Assembly: GCF_001297705.1 (NCBI RefSeq)
Contig: NZ_LIRF01000003.1
Location: forward strand, 248,001-312,000
Direction of reading: 5' to 3'
Source of the DNA: Chryseobacterium sp. ERMR1:04
GTDB taxonomy: Bacteria > Bacteroidota > Bacteroidia > Flavobacteriales > Weeksellaceae
DNA: 64,000 nt
In this document: positions 53,875-62,671 of the stretch, one piece after another
Layout: each line of letters opens with the position of its first letter
Position numbering within the stretch: the first letter of the stretch is position 1
Position numbers and translations under genes: made by a program
Notes under the pieces: model-generated
What the model saw: only the letters and a program-made list of their open reading frames with translations
Databases searched by the model: none
Told to the model about the DNA's origin: nothing

Positions 53875-54849
53875 CTAAACCTTATTCTGTTTCAATAGCA
53901 TCATCAATATCACAGGAATTCCAAATATAGAGCTTATCACATTCAATGGGATTTGAGATTTTTCAGCAACAATTGAAAATAACAACATCATCAGCATTCC
54001 CAAAAACATATTTAAGATCCATTGCTGCCAGAGTTTTGCAGGATTATAAACCAGTCTGCAAAAGTGAGGAACAATAATTCCTATAAATAAAATGGGTCCT
54101 AAAAATGCTGTAATAGAAGCGGAAAGTAGGGAAGAGGCTACAATGATCAATAGCTTTAAATGCTGTAAATTAACACCTAAACTTTGGGCATACGAACTTC
54201 CTAACGAGTTTCCTATTAAAGGTTTTATGGTTTTAAAACAAATAAATAATCCGATTGAAACTAAAACGGATAAAACATAAATTTGATTTCTCGTCACCAT
54301 ATTATTTGCTCCGAAAGACCATAAAATATAGTTTTTTAAACTTTGATTTTCAGCATAGAATTGAAGCAACGAAACAATGGCTCCGGCAAATGCAGAAACT
54401 AAAAATCCGAAAATAATTAAGTAAGATTTATCCTGAAATTTATTCGACATTGATAATAAAATCAACATCAAAGCTAAACTTCCAGCAATGGCAGATAAGC
54501 TCAAAAAACTATTTTGAAGAAATTCAGGTAGAGAAATGTTGTAGGAAAAAAAGATATAAAAGGCAACGGACAAACTGGCGACAGAGGTTATCCCTAAAAT
54601 ATCCGGTCCGGCCAATGGATTTTGAAAATATTCCTGCATCAAAAAACCGGAAGTAGGAATTGAAATTCCCGCTAATAGCATCACTAAAACCCGGTTAATA
54701 CGAATTTCGGCAATTTGATTATTTTCGGAGTTCATGAAGAAGTCCTGAAAGTTGAGACTTAAAAATCCTGTGTTCAGATTAATGATCGCAGTAATAATAA
54801 TGGCGATTAAAAATAGCAAACACAGGATTTTGAATTTATTTGACATCAT
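53875..54849 (-). CDS. FecCD family ABC permease
   Basis: A 324-residue polytopic permease of the iron-siderophore/heme/cobalamin importer family. It has about 9-10 helices and the conserved segments RINRVLVMLLAGISIPTSGF, NPLAGPDILGITSVASL, ALAGAI-like FAGAIVSLL, and FLGPILFIGIIVPHFCR. No substrate-binding protein gene is adjacent. It lies 21 bases downstream of a TlpA-like lipoprotein gene on the same strand. Confidence 0.92.
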   Translation of the reverse strand: MMSNKFKILCLLFLIAIIITAIINLNTGFLSLNFQDFFMNSENNQIAEIRINRVLVMLLAGISIPTSGFLMQEYFQNPLAGPDILGITSVASLSVAFYIFFSYNISLPEFLQNSFLSLSAIAGSLALMLILLSMSNKFQDKSYLIIFGFLVSAFAGAIVSLLQFYAENQSLKNYILWSFGANNMVTRNQIYVLSVLVSIGLFICFKTIKPLIGNSLGSSYAQSLGVNLQHLKLLIIVASSLLSASITAFLGPILFIGIIVPHFCRLVYNPAKLWQQWILNMFLGMLMMLLFSIVAEKSQIPLNVISSIFGIPVILMMLLKQNKV

Positions 54850-54870
54850 TCAGAAAAAATTCTGTAAGAT

Positions 54871-55434
54871 TTATTTTAGCAAAGATTTTATTTTAGAATC
54901 CAACATTTGTGAAGTTATCATTCCCAAAGATTCCTCGGTTTTGTCACCTTTTCTCATGTAGGTAAAAGGAATGGCAGAACCTGTCCATTCTTTGAAGTTA
55001 CTTTTAAAAAAATTGGCATCTAGAAGTTGTCCGTCGAGCAAGACGGTATTTTCACGAATTCCCTGTTTATCTACGAAACTTGGTACTTCTGTGTTCCAAA
55101 CATCTTTATTATCAATACTTACAAAGGTAATTTTTACAGGTTTACCTTTTAACTCAGCTATTTTTTCTTTAAAATGTGGGATTTCTTGAACACAAGGACC
55201 ACACCAGGTTGCAAAGAAATTGGTTACATATAAAGTGTCATTCTTTTTTTGTAAATAATCAGATGCCTGCTGTGTCGTCAAAACTTTCAAACCTACTGCC
55301 GGGGAAGCCGGTTCTGTGTTTTGTGAAACCGAAACACTATCTGTACTATTTGCATTATCATCAGTTTTCTGACTTTCTTTTTTACAACTAGAAAGTGCAA
55401 CGAGAACAATCGTGGATAAAATTATCTTCCTCAT
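54871..55434 (-). CDS. TlpA-like thioredoxin lipoprotein
   Basis: 187 residues. Lipobox LSSC (Cys17), a Ser/Asp-rich linker, then a thioredoxin fold with FFATWCGPCVQEIPHF (Cys78, Cys81) and the cis-proline region SAIPFTYMRKG. It is a periplasm-facing disulfide reductase. It is first in the unit with the permease and ATPase. The divergent start of the PaaE-like gene is only 32 bases away, so their promoters overlap each other's coding regions. Confidence 0.92.
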   Translation of the reverse strand: MRKIILSTIVLVALSSCKKESQKTDDNANSTDSVSVSQNTEPASPAVGLKVLTTQQASDYLQKKNDTLYVTNFFATWCGPCVQEIPHFKEKIAELKGKPVKITFVSIDNKDVWNTEVPSFVDKQGIRENTVLLDGQLLDANFFKSNFKEWTGSAIPFTYMRKGDKTEESLGMITSQMLDSKIKSLLK

Positions 55435-55449
55435 AAATTATTTTTTAGC

Positions 55450-55457
55450 TATTTTTG
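55450..55457 (+). promoter_or_regulatory. -7 element of the PaaE-like gene
   Basis: TATTTTTG, a perfect -7 match, 9 bases before the start codon, giving a near-leaderless message. Confidence 0.5.
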
Positions 55458-55466
55458 AATTGAAGT

Positions 55467-56591
55467 ATGGAACAACAAATCTATAAAGGGAAACTGACAC
55501 AGTTTCATTGGCTAAAAATAACGAAAAAGGAAGAACTTACCAAAAATACTTTTTCTTTGGAATTTGAGATTCCTGAGAGCCTGCAGGAAAATTTCGAATT
55601 TGAAGCTGGACAGTTTGTAAGTGTGAAATTTCAGTCTCACGGTAAAGAAGTTATTAATGACTATTCGATGACCTCCGCGCCTTATGAGAAAAAAATAAGT
55701 TTAGGGATAAAGATTACTTCTCCAGACGGAGCCACTTCACAATTGTTTAAAAACTATCATGTAGGAGACGAATTACTTGTGAGTGAACCGAGTGGAAGGT
55801 TTACATTGGGTTCTAAACCTCATGAATTCAGAACAATCGTTGCTTTTGCAGCAGGAATCGGAATTACTCCAATATTAAGTCATTTTAAAAACATTCTTCA
55901 TACTGAACCAAGAACGAGATTGTTTTTATTCTTTGGAAATAAGAATTCGGAAGAGCTCGTTTACAAAGAATGGCTTGATAATCTTGCTAAAACGTGTGGC
56001 GACAGATTACAGATTTTCTATTTCTTTTCTCAGGAAAAAACGGCTGATCAGTTCTTTTATGGAAGATTAGATGCTAAGAAGTTGAATTTAATTATTAATC
56101 AGATTCTGCATTTAGATGATACGGATGAAGAATCTACGATTTGGGATGCTGTAGATGAAGTATTGATCTGTGGAAAGGGAGAAATGATCAAGACGCTTGC
56201 TAATGCCTGTTATCACCACGGTATTCCGAAGAAAAATATTCACTTTGAGCTTTTTGAAGAATTTAATGATGATATTTATCCAATTGAAAAAGAATTTCCT
56301 TTAATTGAAAATGTTGAAGTAGAATTTAAGATGTTTGGAAAGGAATATCACACAGAATTGCCTGACAATAAAGACAAAATTCTTCAGCAATTATTAGGTC
56401 AAAAATTTTCTGTACCCTATTCATGCAAGTCGGGGATTTGTGGAAGCTGCGAATGTTATCTTGAAGAAGGAGAAGTTGAACTGTTAGAAAATGAATATTT
56501 AACAGAAAAAGAAGAAGCACAAGGTAAAATATTAGCTTGTATGTCTATTGCAAAAACTAAGAAAATAAAGCTTAACTTTGATCTCATTTGA
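55467..56591 (+). CDS. Ferredoxin-NADP reductase with C-terminal 2Fe-2S domain (PaaE-like)
   Basis: 374 residues. FAD domain (NDYSMTSAPYEKKISLGIKI), NAD(P) domain (VAFAAGIGITPILSHFKNIL) and a C-terminal plant-type ferredoxin (PYSCKSGICGSCECYLEEGE with the last Cys in ILACMS) give the layout of phenylacetyl-CoA epoxidase reductase. No paaABCD genes are in the window, so its electron acceptor is unknown. Its stop overlaps the TTG start of sanA. Confidence 0.92.
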   Translation: MEQQIYKGKLTQFHWLKITKKEELTKNTFSLEFEIPESLQENFEFEAGQFVSVKFQSHGKEVINDYSMTSAPYEKKISLGIKITSPDGATSQLFKNYHVGDELLVSEPSGRFTLGSKPHEFRTIVAFAAGIGITPILSHFKNILHTEPRTRLFLFFGNKNSEELVYKEWLDNLAKTCGDRLQIFYFFSQEKTADQFFYGRLDAKKLNLIINQILHLDDTDEESTIWDAVDEVLICGKGEMIKTLANACYHHGIPKKNIHFELFEEFNDDIYPIEKEFPLIENVEVEFKMFGKEYHTELPDNKDKILQQLLGQKFSVPYSCKSGICGSCECYLEEGEVELLENEYLTEKEEAQGKILACMSIAKTKKIKLNFDLI

Positions 56592-57205
56592 GAGTCTTAA
56601 GAAACATATTCAACCTTACATTTATATCAGTAGAAATAGGAGTTCTGCTGATATGTCTGGCTAATGCTTGGGTTTTTGCCCTTACTGGAGGAAGAACATA
56701 CACCAAGATCTCTAAAATTCCACCCAGAGAGATTGCTTTGGTATTAGGAACGTCGCCCAAAATGAGATCGGGAATGTCTAATCCGTATTTTACGAAGAGA
56801 ATGGATGCAACAGCGCTGCTATATCATCACGGAAAAATAAAACAGATCATTGTAAGCGGAGAAAAAAGCAAGGGCTATAATGAGCCTGCAGCTATGAAAA
56901 ATTATCTTGTTTATCAGGAAGGTGTTCCCGAAGAAATCATAACAGAAGACCCAAAAGGTTTCAATACCTATAAAAGTATTTTACGCTGTAAAGATGTTTA
57001 TAAAAAAGACAATGTGATCATTGTATCACAAGGTTTTCATAATCTTCGTGCCTTATTTTTTGCAAGAAATAATAATATGAATGCATTAGGTTTTGACGCT
57101 CAGGATGTCAATAAGCCTGAAAGTTTCTACAGAAATCAATCCAGAGAAATTCTCGCCAGAGTGATTGCTGTAGTATATTTTATATTGGGAATTTCTCCTG
57201 ATTAA
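56588..57205 (+). CDS. sanA: SanA/YdcF-family (DUF218) membrane protein
   Basis: 205 residues with one N-terminal membrane helix (FISVEIGVLLICLANAWVFAL) and a DUF218 domain (IALVLGTSPKMRSG, QIIVSGEKSKGYNEPAAMKN, DPKGFNTYKSILRCKDVY, VIIVSQGFHNLRAL). In E. coli SanA affects envelope permeability. The start is a TTG overlapping the upstream stop as TTGA; no in-frame ATG occurs before the helix, so the TTG is probably real. Its 3' end overlaps tamL by 4 bases, convergent. Confidence 0.85.
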   Translation: MRVLRNIFNLTFISVEIGVLLICLANAWVFALTGGRTYTKISKIPPREIALVLGTSPKMRSGMSNPYFTKRMDATALLYHHGKIKQIIVSGEKSKGYNEPAAMKNYLVYQEGVPEEIITEDPKGFNTYKSILRCKDVYKKDNVIIVSQGFHNLRALFFARNNNMNALGFDAQDVNKPESFYRNQSREILARVIAVVYFILGISPD

Positions 57206-59802
57206 AAAGGGTATCCGAAAGCAATATTTAAGGTAGGTTTGAAAGGTTGGAAGTTTTTCAACCTCCATCTGTCACCTTCAGCTTTATTGGGATCATAAAT
57301 TTTATATGCAAGATCTAGCCTAAGGGTAATATAAGCAACATTCACTCTTAACCCGAAACCGCTACCGACCCCCATTTGACCTAAGAATTTATTGAACTTA
57401 AATTCATCTCCATAACCGTTATTTTGGTTACGAAGACTCCATGTGTTACCGATATCCGTAAAAATAGCGCCTTCATACATTTCGGTAAAAGGAATTCTAT
57501 ATTCAATATTGGTCGTTAATTTCACATTGTCTGTCATATAGGTACGCACTCTTTCATCAACCTGTGAATCGGAAGGACCTAATCCTCCATACGCAACCCA
57601 AGCTCTGATATCATTTGATCCTCCATTGAAATAAGACCTGATCACAGGCATCGAAGAGGAATTTCCATAAGGAATACCTAACCCAATAAATTGACGCAAT
57701 ACTAAGGTTTGATTGCCATTGAATTTGAAATATTTTCTTACATCAAAATCAAATTTGATGAATTGTGCATAAGGAATTCCGAAAATGGTTCTTTCCGGAT
57801 TGGTTACAATACCACCATCATTTCTTTTCTTATTGAATATACTTAATGCATTCCCTGCTAATTCTACTTTTCCATTGAAATAAAATGCATTGGGATAATC
57901 TTTTTTTCCAATTTCATTATAAACAAAATTATAGATCATAGAAGAAATAATAACATCCTGAGTCTGTCGGTCTTTGTTTATCAATGTGCCTGTAAATGCG
58001 GTTAAGAGGTCAATTCCTCCTTGATTAAGTTGACTTTGATATTCTTTGTCAGATACAATCTCTTTAGAAACTTGATCAATAGTTGTTTTTCCTGCAGTAA
58101 AATCTGTGCCAGCTTCAGCATTATACTGAAAATAATCTTTGAAGATTTCGTTTCGTATAATATTATCATTGACGAAATAATCATAATAGGCATCTTTATT
58201 CTTTGTTAAACTTAGCTGTGTGTTAAAAAGAGTAAGCCTATGAGAAACTTTGTCGTTGACTGTAGCAAAATAATTGAGTCCCGTATTAAAGTTTACTCTT
58301 CCCAAACCAATATTATTTTGAATCGCAGCTCCTAGCACAATAGAAGAAGTAGGGCTGTATCTTTTAGGGAGAAATTTATAGTAATCAAAAGGGATTAAAA
58401 GTCTCGGGAAGTTAAGAGAGGCCTGCGCAGAGATTTCATACGCTAAAACTCTCTGACTAATATCTTTTGTACTTCTGATAGAGCCAAAAGTTCCGGAAAG
58501 ACTTGTCGAAAGGTTTTCTGCGCCGTTGAAAATGTTTCTTGTTGTTAAATCTACAGAAGGAGAAACTCCTAAGTTTAATAACTGAGAATAGTTAACATCG
58601 GTTCCTAACTTCAATTCGTATTTTGGAAGGGGTTTTAACAAATACATGACGTCAATAATACTGTCGTTGGGAGAAGTGCCACCACCATGTCGTAAAGAAT
58701 CTTTTGCCTTCAGAATACTGAAATTGTTCATGGATAAAAGATTTCTCTTGGTAAGGTCTAGCTTCTTCTGGTCATAAACCTGTTTGTTGGCTACAATAAC
58801 CGCTCTCCATATAGAACGTGTAGTATATTGATTATTTACTTTATGAAACCTGATTCCTCTTAAACTGTCTTTGGTTGTATTCTTAGGGTACTCATTGGCT
58901 TCGTCTACAATAGCAACATCTATATTTCCTATGGTTGCTTTTTTGTAAGGGGTATCTAAAGAATCTTTATGAACCTCAAGAGTCAAAGGGATTTGTTTTC
59001 TACTTTTTAATGAATCAGCTACGAAATAAATTTCATCATTAAGATTATTAAATTTATAATAACCATATTCTCTCATCAGGTCGGTAATTCTAGTAACCTC
59101 TTTTTCGAGAACAGTCTGATCAAGAACTTTCCCTGATCTTACAAGACTTTGATGAATTTTTTGCTGATAAATATTTTTAATTGTAGGATCCGGAATATTG
59201 TAATAATATTCTTTAATAAGAGAAGGATCTTTATGGGTGATAAAATAAGTGACAGCCGCTTTTTTAGAAGCTGAATCTAATGCCTGTTTAAATTTCACAT
59301 CAGCATCCCAATATCCTCGGTAGGTTAATCTTTTCTTAATAGATTCAGCGCTTTTTTCAGTTTTTGTCTGATCTAAAATTACAGGAGGCGAACCCCAATT
59401 GTGGTATAATCTATCGATTAACAAATTTTTTCCCACACTGCTTTTCATGTTATACTTAATGAAAAGAGAATCTCTTAATTTCTGATCTCTCATTTCATTA
59501 GGATAGGTCATGTATTCATTAAGAATGGTGTCGTATTTAGGATTTGCTGCATTGTATAGCCATAAACCTAAAGGCATGAAAAGAAATTGCTTTTTATTTG
59601 GCTTTTGCTGAACATAGTTTTTCAGTTCACTATCGAAAAGATCTTTCTTATCTTCAAACTCAAAATTGTTTTGCGTGAGCAAATATTCACCGTTTGGAAC
59701 TTTCTTTGTTGTACTACAAGCATAAAGAAGACCAACAAATGTTGCAAATGAGATAATTTTATAATATTTTTGAGGAGAATTCTTATAATGCTTACAGCTC
59801 AT
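57202..59802 (-). CDS. tamL: TamL-type outer-membrane lipoprotein (BamA/TamA superfamily)
   Basis: 866 residues. Lipobox VGLLYAC (Cys29) followed by STTKKVPNGEYLLTQN, POTRA-like domains (about 30-400, e.g. IKKRLTYRGYWDADVKFKQA) and a 16-strand-type barrel with the lid-lock-like VRTYMTDNVKLTTNIEYRIP and the terminal LNIAFGYPF. A lipidated Omp85 protein is the hallmark of TamL of Bacteroidota, which works with TamB in outer-membrane biogenesis. The start overlaps trmH head to head. Confidence 0.9.
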   Translation of the reverse strand: MSCKHYKNSPQKYYKIISFATFVGLLYACSTTKKVPNGEYLLTQNNFEFEDKKDLFDSELKNYVQQKPNKKQFLFMPLGLWLYNAANPKYDTILNEYMTYPNEMRDQKLRDSLFIKYNMKSSVGKNLLIDRLYHNWGSPPVILDQTKTEKSAESIKKRLTYRGYWDADVKFKQALDSASKKAAVTYFITHKDPSLIKEYYYNIPDPTIKNIYQQKIHQSLVRSGKVLDQTVLEKEVTRITDLMREYGYYKFNNLNDEIYFVADSLKSRKQIPLTLEVHKDSLDTPYKKATIGNIDVAIVDEANEYPKNTTKDSLRGIRFHKVNNQYTTRSIWRAVIVANKQVYDQKKLDLTKRNLLSMNNFSILKAKDSLRHGGGTSPNDSIIDVMYLLKPLPKYELKLGTDVNYSQLLNLGVSPSVDLTTRNIFNGAENLSTSLSGTFGSIRSTKDISQRVLAYEISAQASLNFPRLLIPFDYYKFLPKRYSPTSSIVLGAAIQNNIGLGRVNFNTGLNYFATVNDKVSHRLTLFNTQLSLTKNKDAYYDYFVNDNIIRNEIFKDYFQYNAEAGTDFTAGKTTIDQVSKEIVSDKEYQSQLNQGGIDLLTAFTGTLINKDRQTQDVIISSMIYNFVYNEIGKKDYPNAFYFNGKVELAGNALSIFNKKRNDGGIVTNPERTIFGIPYAQFIKFDFDVRKYFKFNGNQTLVLRQFIGLGIPYGNSSSMPVIRSYFNGGSNDIRAWVAYGGLGPSDSQVDERVRTYMTDNVKLTTNIEYRIPFTEMYEGAIFTDIGNTWSLRNQNNGYGDEFKFNKFLGQMGVGSGFGLRVNVAYITLRLDLAYKIYDPNKAEGDRWRLKNFQPFKPTLNIAFGYPF
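59765..59772 (+). promoter_or_regulatory. -7 element of the rRNA methyltransferase gene inside tamL
   Basis: TATTTTTG lies within the antisense of the tamL signal-peptide codons, 16 bases before the methyltransferase ATG. Confidence 0.5.
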
Positions 59803-60513
59803 ACAATAAAAATTTTACAGACTTTAGATAAAAAGAAGTTCAGACAAAAATACAATTTGTTTTTGGTTGAGGGTAATAAAATCATTTGCGAACTTTTTAA
59901 TTCTAACTTTAAAATTAAAGAAATATTCTCTACCGATCCTCAAAAATTGGACCGTACAGATGTACCCATCACTCATGTATCTGAAAATGAGTTGAAAAAA
60001 ATTAGTTTCCTGAAAAATCCTAAAGATTCTGTGGCTCTCTGCTATTTGAAAACGGAAGAAAAATTTCATGATCAAAATATTCAACTGGTATTGGATGGTA
60101 TTCAGGATCCAGGAAATTTAGGTACGATTATCCGATTGGCAGATTGGTTTGGGATAGAACAGATTATTTGCAGTGAAGATACGGTGGATGTCTATAACCC
60201 TAAAGTTATCATGTCGACTATGGGATCTTTTACAAGAGTAAATGTAGTTTATACAAATCTTGTAGAATATCTTTCTAAAACAGAAAATGTGAACATTGGA
60301 ACAGATATGGAAGGAGAAAATATTTACACCTTTCAAAAACCCGAGAAATTTAATCTAATTCTAGGCAACGAAGGCAATGGAATGCGTCCTGAAACCGAAA
60401 AATTACTTCAAAAAAGTATTAGTATTCCGAGATTTGGAAAATCTCAATCTACGGAAAGCCTGAATGTTTCAATGGCTGCTGGAATTATCTTAGGGCAATT
60501 GTTTTCAAAGTAA
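59788..60513 (+). CDS. TrmH/SpoU family RNA 2'-O-methyltransferase
   Basis: 241 residues. An N-terminal substrate-binding region (QKYNLFLVEGNKIICELFNS) precedes the knotted SPOUT domain with its three motifs: LDGIQDPGNLGTIIRLADWF, LILGNEGNGM and IPRFGKSQSTESLNVSMAAG. The start at 59788 fits the family N-terminus; the earlier in-frame codon is upstream of the -7 element. Its first 15 bases overlap the divergent tamL start. Confidence 0.92.
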   Translation: MLTAHTIKILQTLDKKKFRQKYNLFLVEGNKIICELFNSNFKIKEIFSTDPQKLDRTDVPITHVSENELKKISFLKNPKDSVALCYLKTEEKFHDQNIQLVLDGIQDPGNLGTIIRLADWFGIEQIICSEDTVDVYNPKVIMSTMGSFTRVNVVYTNLVEYLSKTENVNIGTDMEGENIYTFQKPEKFNLILGNEGNGMRPETEKLLQKSISIPRFGKSQSTESLNVSMAAGIILGQLFSK

Positions 60514-60527
60514 AAAATATTTTTAGA

Positions 60528-60563
60528 TATCAGATGCAAGACTGAAATTTCTAGCATCTGATA
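60528..60563. terminator. Hairpin between convergent genes
   Basis: Perfect 10-bp stem TATCAGATGC/GCATCTGATA with a 16-base loop. There is no clear T-tract, so it is probably a weak bidirectional terminator. Confidence 0.5.
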
Positions 60564-60572
60564 CCTAATAAA

Positions 60573-61070
60573 TTATATAAGTTGTTCCATACTTGAAACG
60601 CTTTTACTTTTTTGATAGCTTTCTAATTTCTTTCTTACAAATTTTAAAGCAATAGGAGCGAGGTAAATCATTGCAGCGCCCAAAATCTTTTTCTTCCAAT
60701 TAGGGCTGCTCATATTTTTCTTGGCATAGTTTCCTACCAACGCAGCAACTCCAAGTTTGATAATACTGTCTACAGCATTTCCTTTAAATGCAGAACTGGC
60801 AAGACTCATCGCTGAGTTTCTGTTGATCAACATATCTTTAACCTCTGAGGTTAGTTGTTTGGCAATAACATCTTTTCTGAGAACAATTTTTTCATCGCCT
60901 TCTTCATCTGTTTTTTCCTGCAGATACTGATCTGTTAAACCGTTTGTAAATGCACTTAAACTTTCTTTTGTGTTTTTAAAAGTCAGCAAATTCTCTAAAT
61001 CACTGATCTCACCTTTCAATAATTTTTTCTTAATTCTTAATTCTTGTAAGCTTTCGTAATTTCTACCCAT
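60573..61070 (-). CDS. Hypothetical protein of the YtxH/YqjE cluster
   Basis: 165 residues. The N-terminal half is a charged coiled-coil-like region (SLQELRIKKKLLKGEISDLE). The C-terminal half has two hydrophobic segments (VDSIIKLGVAALVGNYA; ILGAAMIYLAPIALKFV). It lies 3 bases downstream of the YqjE-like gene. This pairing is common in flavobacteria and suggests an envelope stress role (inference). Confidence 0.75.
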   Translation of the reverse strand: MGRNYESLQELRIKKKLLKGEISDLENLLTFKNTKESLSAFTNGLTDQYLQEKTDEEGDEKIVLRKDVIAKQLTSEVKDMLINRNSAMSLASSAFKGNAVDSIIKLGVAALVGNYAKKNMSSPNWKKKILGAAMIYLAPIALKFVRKKLESYQKSKSVSSMEQLI

Positions 61071-61073
61071 AGT

Positions 61074-61385
61074 TTAATGATTTAAAAATTTAATAACTTG
61101 ATCTGCCACAGAGTTTACAATCCTATTTTTGAAGGCAATAATAAAGATCATGACTAAAAAATAAAATGCAGCAACAATTAAAAATCCATAAGATGTATTA
61201 TCGAGAGCTTTACCTATCAGGAATGCAATTCCGAAATTAAAGAGAATAATAAAAAAGGCAAAAGCAATAATCAATACAACAAGATAAGTGATAATACCTG
61301 CAGAAAGTGATGACTTTTCAGTCGCTTCAATTTTCAGAAGATCTATTCTCTTAGATGCGTATTCTTTAATAGTTTCTATCATCAT
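61074..61385 (-). CDS. YqjE/holin-superfamily membrane protein
   Basis: 103 residues with a short amphipathic N-terminus (IETIKEYASKRIDLLKIEAT) and two strong membrane helices (IITYLVVLIIAFAFFIILFN; GFLIVAAFYFLVMIFIIAF), the PF07332-type layout. Start at the Met-Met pair (61385); the upstream extension overlaps a terminator. Despite the family name it is unlikely to be a phage holin, since no phage genes are near. Confidence 0.82.
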   Translation of the reverse strand: MMIETIKEYASKRIDLLKIEATEKSSLSAGIITYLVVLIIAFAFFIILFNFGIAFLIGKALDNTSYGFLIVAAFYFLVMIFIIAFKNRIVNSVADQVIKFLNH

Positions 61386-61401
61386 TGTTTTTTTTAAATT
61401 T

Positions 61402-61435
61402 ACAAAAAAAGGAACTTTCGTGCACAAAGTTCCTT
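61402..61435 (-). terminator. Terminator of the YtxH gene
   Basis: Perfect 10-bp stem AAGGAACTTT/AAAGTTCCTT with a 7-base loop, followed on the minus strand by a T-run. Confidence 0.82.
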
Positions 61436-61464
61436 CTCATAATTTACTTCTAAAAATAAATTAT

Positions 61465-61815
61465 TTATTTTTTAAGATCATTTAATTCTGCTTCTACGTT
61501 TTTTACTACATCTGTAGTTTTAGAAACAATTTGATCTTTATATTTATCATAACCATCCTTCATAGTATGTGCTACGTTATTAGCTGTTTCTTTGAAAGTA
61601 GATGAAATGTTACCATACTGGTCTTTCACTTTTTCAGAAACTTCACCATACTTTTCTTTTGCCTGATCTTTAAGATCGTTAGCCTTAGTTTTAATTTTTT
61701 TTCTAGTTTCTTTTCCTTCTTCAGGAGCATAAAGCATTCCTAAAATTACACCTGCCGCAGCACCTGCAAGAAGTCCCGCTAATATACCCGCTGTATTTTT
61801 TTCTTTTCTAGACAT
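61465..61815 (-). CDS. YtxH domain protein
   Basis: 116 residues. One glycine-rich membrane helix (TAGILAGLLAGAAAGVILGM) with the YtxH signature LYAPEEGKETRKKI, then a long Lys/Asp helix resembling a LEA or apolipoprotein-like stress protein. It is transcribed before yqjE but has its own terminator. Confidence 0.88.
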   Translation of the reverse strand: MSRKEKNTAGILAGLLAGAAAGVILGMLYAPEEGKETRKKIKTKANDLKDQAKEKYGEVSEKVKDQYGNISSTFKETANNVAHTMKDGYDKYKDQIVSKTTDVVKNVEAELNDLKK

Positions 61816-61909
61816 TTTTCGTTTTTTAAATAGTTAATAAATATTAGTTTTTTACGCTTTAAATCCTACAATTAATGTACCAAAACAGGCTATTTTCTAT
61901 TAAAAATTA

Positions 61910-62584
61910 TTAAAAGTTTTTAATATAGGAAAGAATACTTTCAATGGTTTCTTTTTTTGTGAGGTTGGTATTGTCTATTACAATGGCGTCGTGAGCCTGC
62001 TTTAATGGGGCAATTTCTCTTTCGCTGTCGATTTTATCACGGATAATTAGGTTTTCCTTTACTTGCTGTTCGTTGGCCTCAATACCAAGGCTTAGAAGTT
62101 CGTTATATCTTCTTTTTGTTCTTTCATCAATACTGGCAGTAAGGAAAAATTTGAAGTCAGCATTTGGCAGAACTACTGTCCCAATGTCACGTCCGTCCAT
62201 AATAATTCCGCCTTTCTCTGCCAAGGTACGTTGAGATTGAAGTAAAAAGTCTCTTACTTCTTTTTGTTTAGCAACTAAACTTACGTTATCAGAAACCTGA
62301 TTGGTTCTGATTTGTTTAGATATATCGGTTTGATTAAGATAAAGAACCAATTCGCCCTCGTTATTTTTAAACTCAAGTTGAATTTGATCTAAAGAAGAAA
62401 ATAGTTTTTCAAGATTTATAGCTCCTTTATCATCCATACAGTGTTGCAGGCCAAACCAAGTAACACCTCTGTAAAGCGCACCTGTATCCAGATGAACGAG
62501 TTCTAGTTTATCGGCAATGACCTTGGAGATTGAACTTTTTCCAGTAGAGGAGTACCCATCGATAGCTATTACAGGTTTTTTCAT
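61910..62584 (-). CDS. cmk: Cytidylate kinase
   Basis: A 224-residue P-loop kinase that phosphorylates CMP and dCMP. Walker A GYSSTGKSS (9-17), HLDTGALYRG, the catalytic region IIMDGRDIGTVVLPNADFKF, and a lid with RTKRRYNELL and RDKIDSEREIAPL are all present. It follows porQ on the same strand, an association I recall for other Bacteroidota. Confidence 0.95.
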   Translation of the reverse strand: MKKPVIAIDGYSSTGKSSISKVIADKLELVHLDTGALYRGVTWFGLQHCMDDKGAINLEKLFSSLDQIQLEFKNNEGELVLYLNQTDISKQIRTNQVSDNVSLVAKQKEVRDFLLQSQRTLAEKGGIIMDGRDIGTVVLPNADFKFFLTASIDERTKRRYNELLSLGIEANEQQVKENLIIRDKIDSEREIAPLKQAHDAIVIDNTNLTKKETIESILSYIKNF

Positions 62585-62671
62585 ACCGCAATTTTCAAAA
62601 TTTTTTCTGAAAAACCAAGAGATACTAAGAAATTTTCTTCATTAAGATATTAATTTTTTCTGATGAAGAAA

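Noticed and set aside
61074..61385. Phage remnant suggested by the holin-superfamily match
   Set aside because: The YtxH/YqjE pairing is a chromosomal envelope set and no other phage gene is present.
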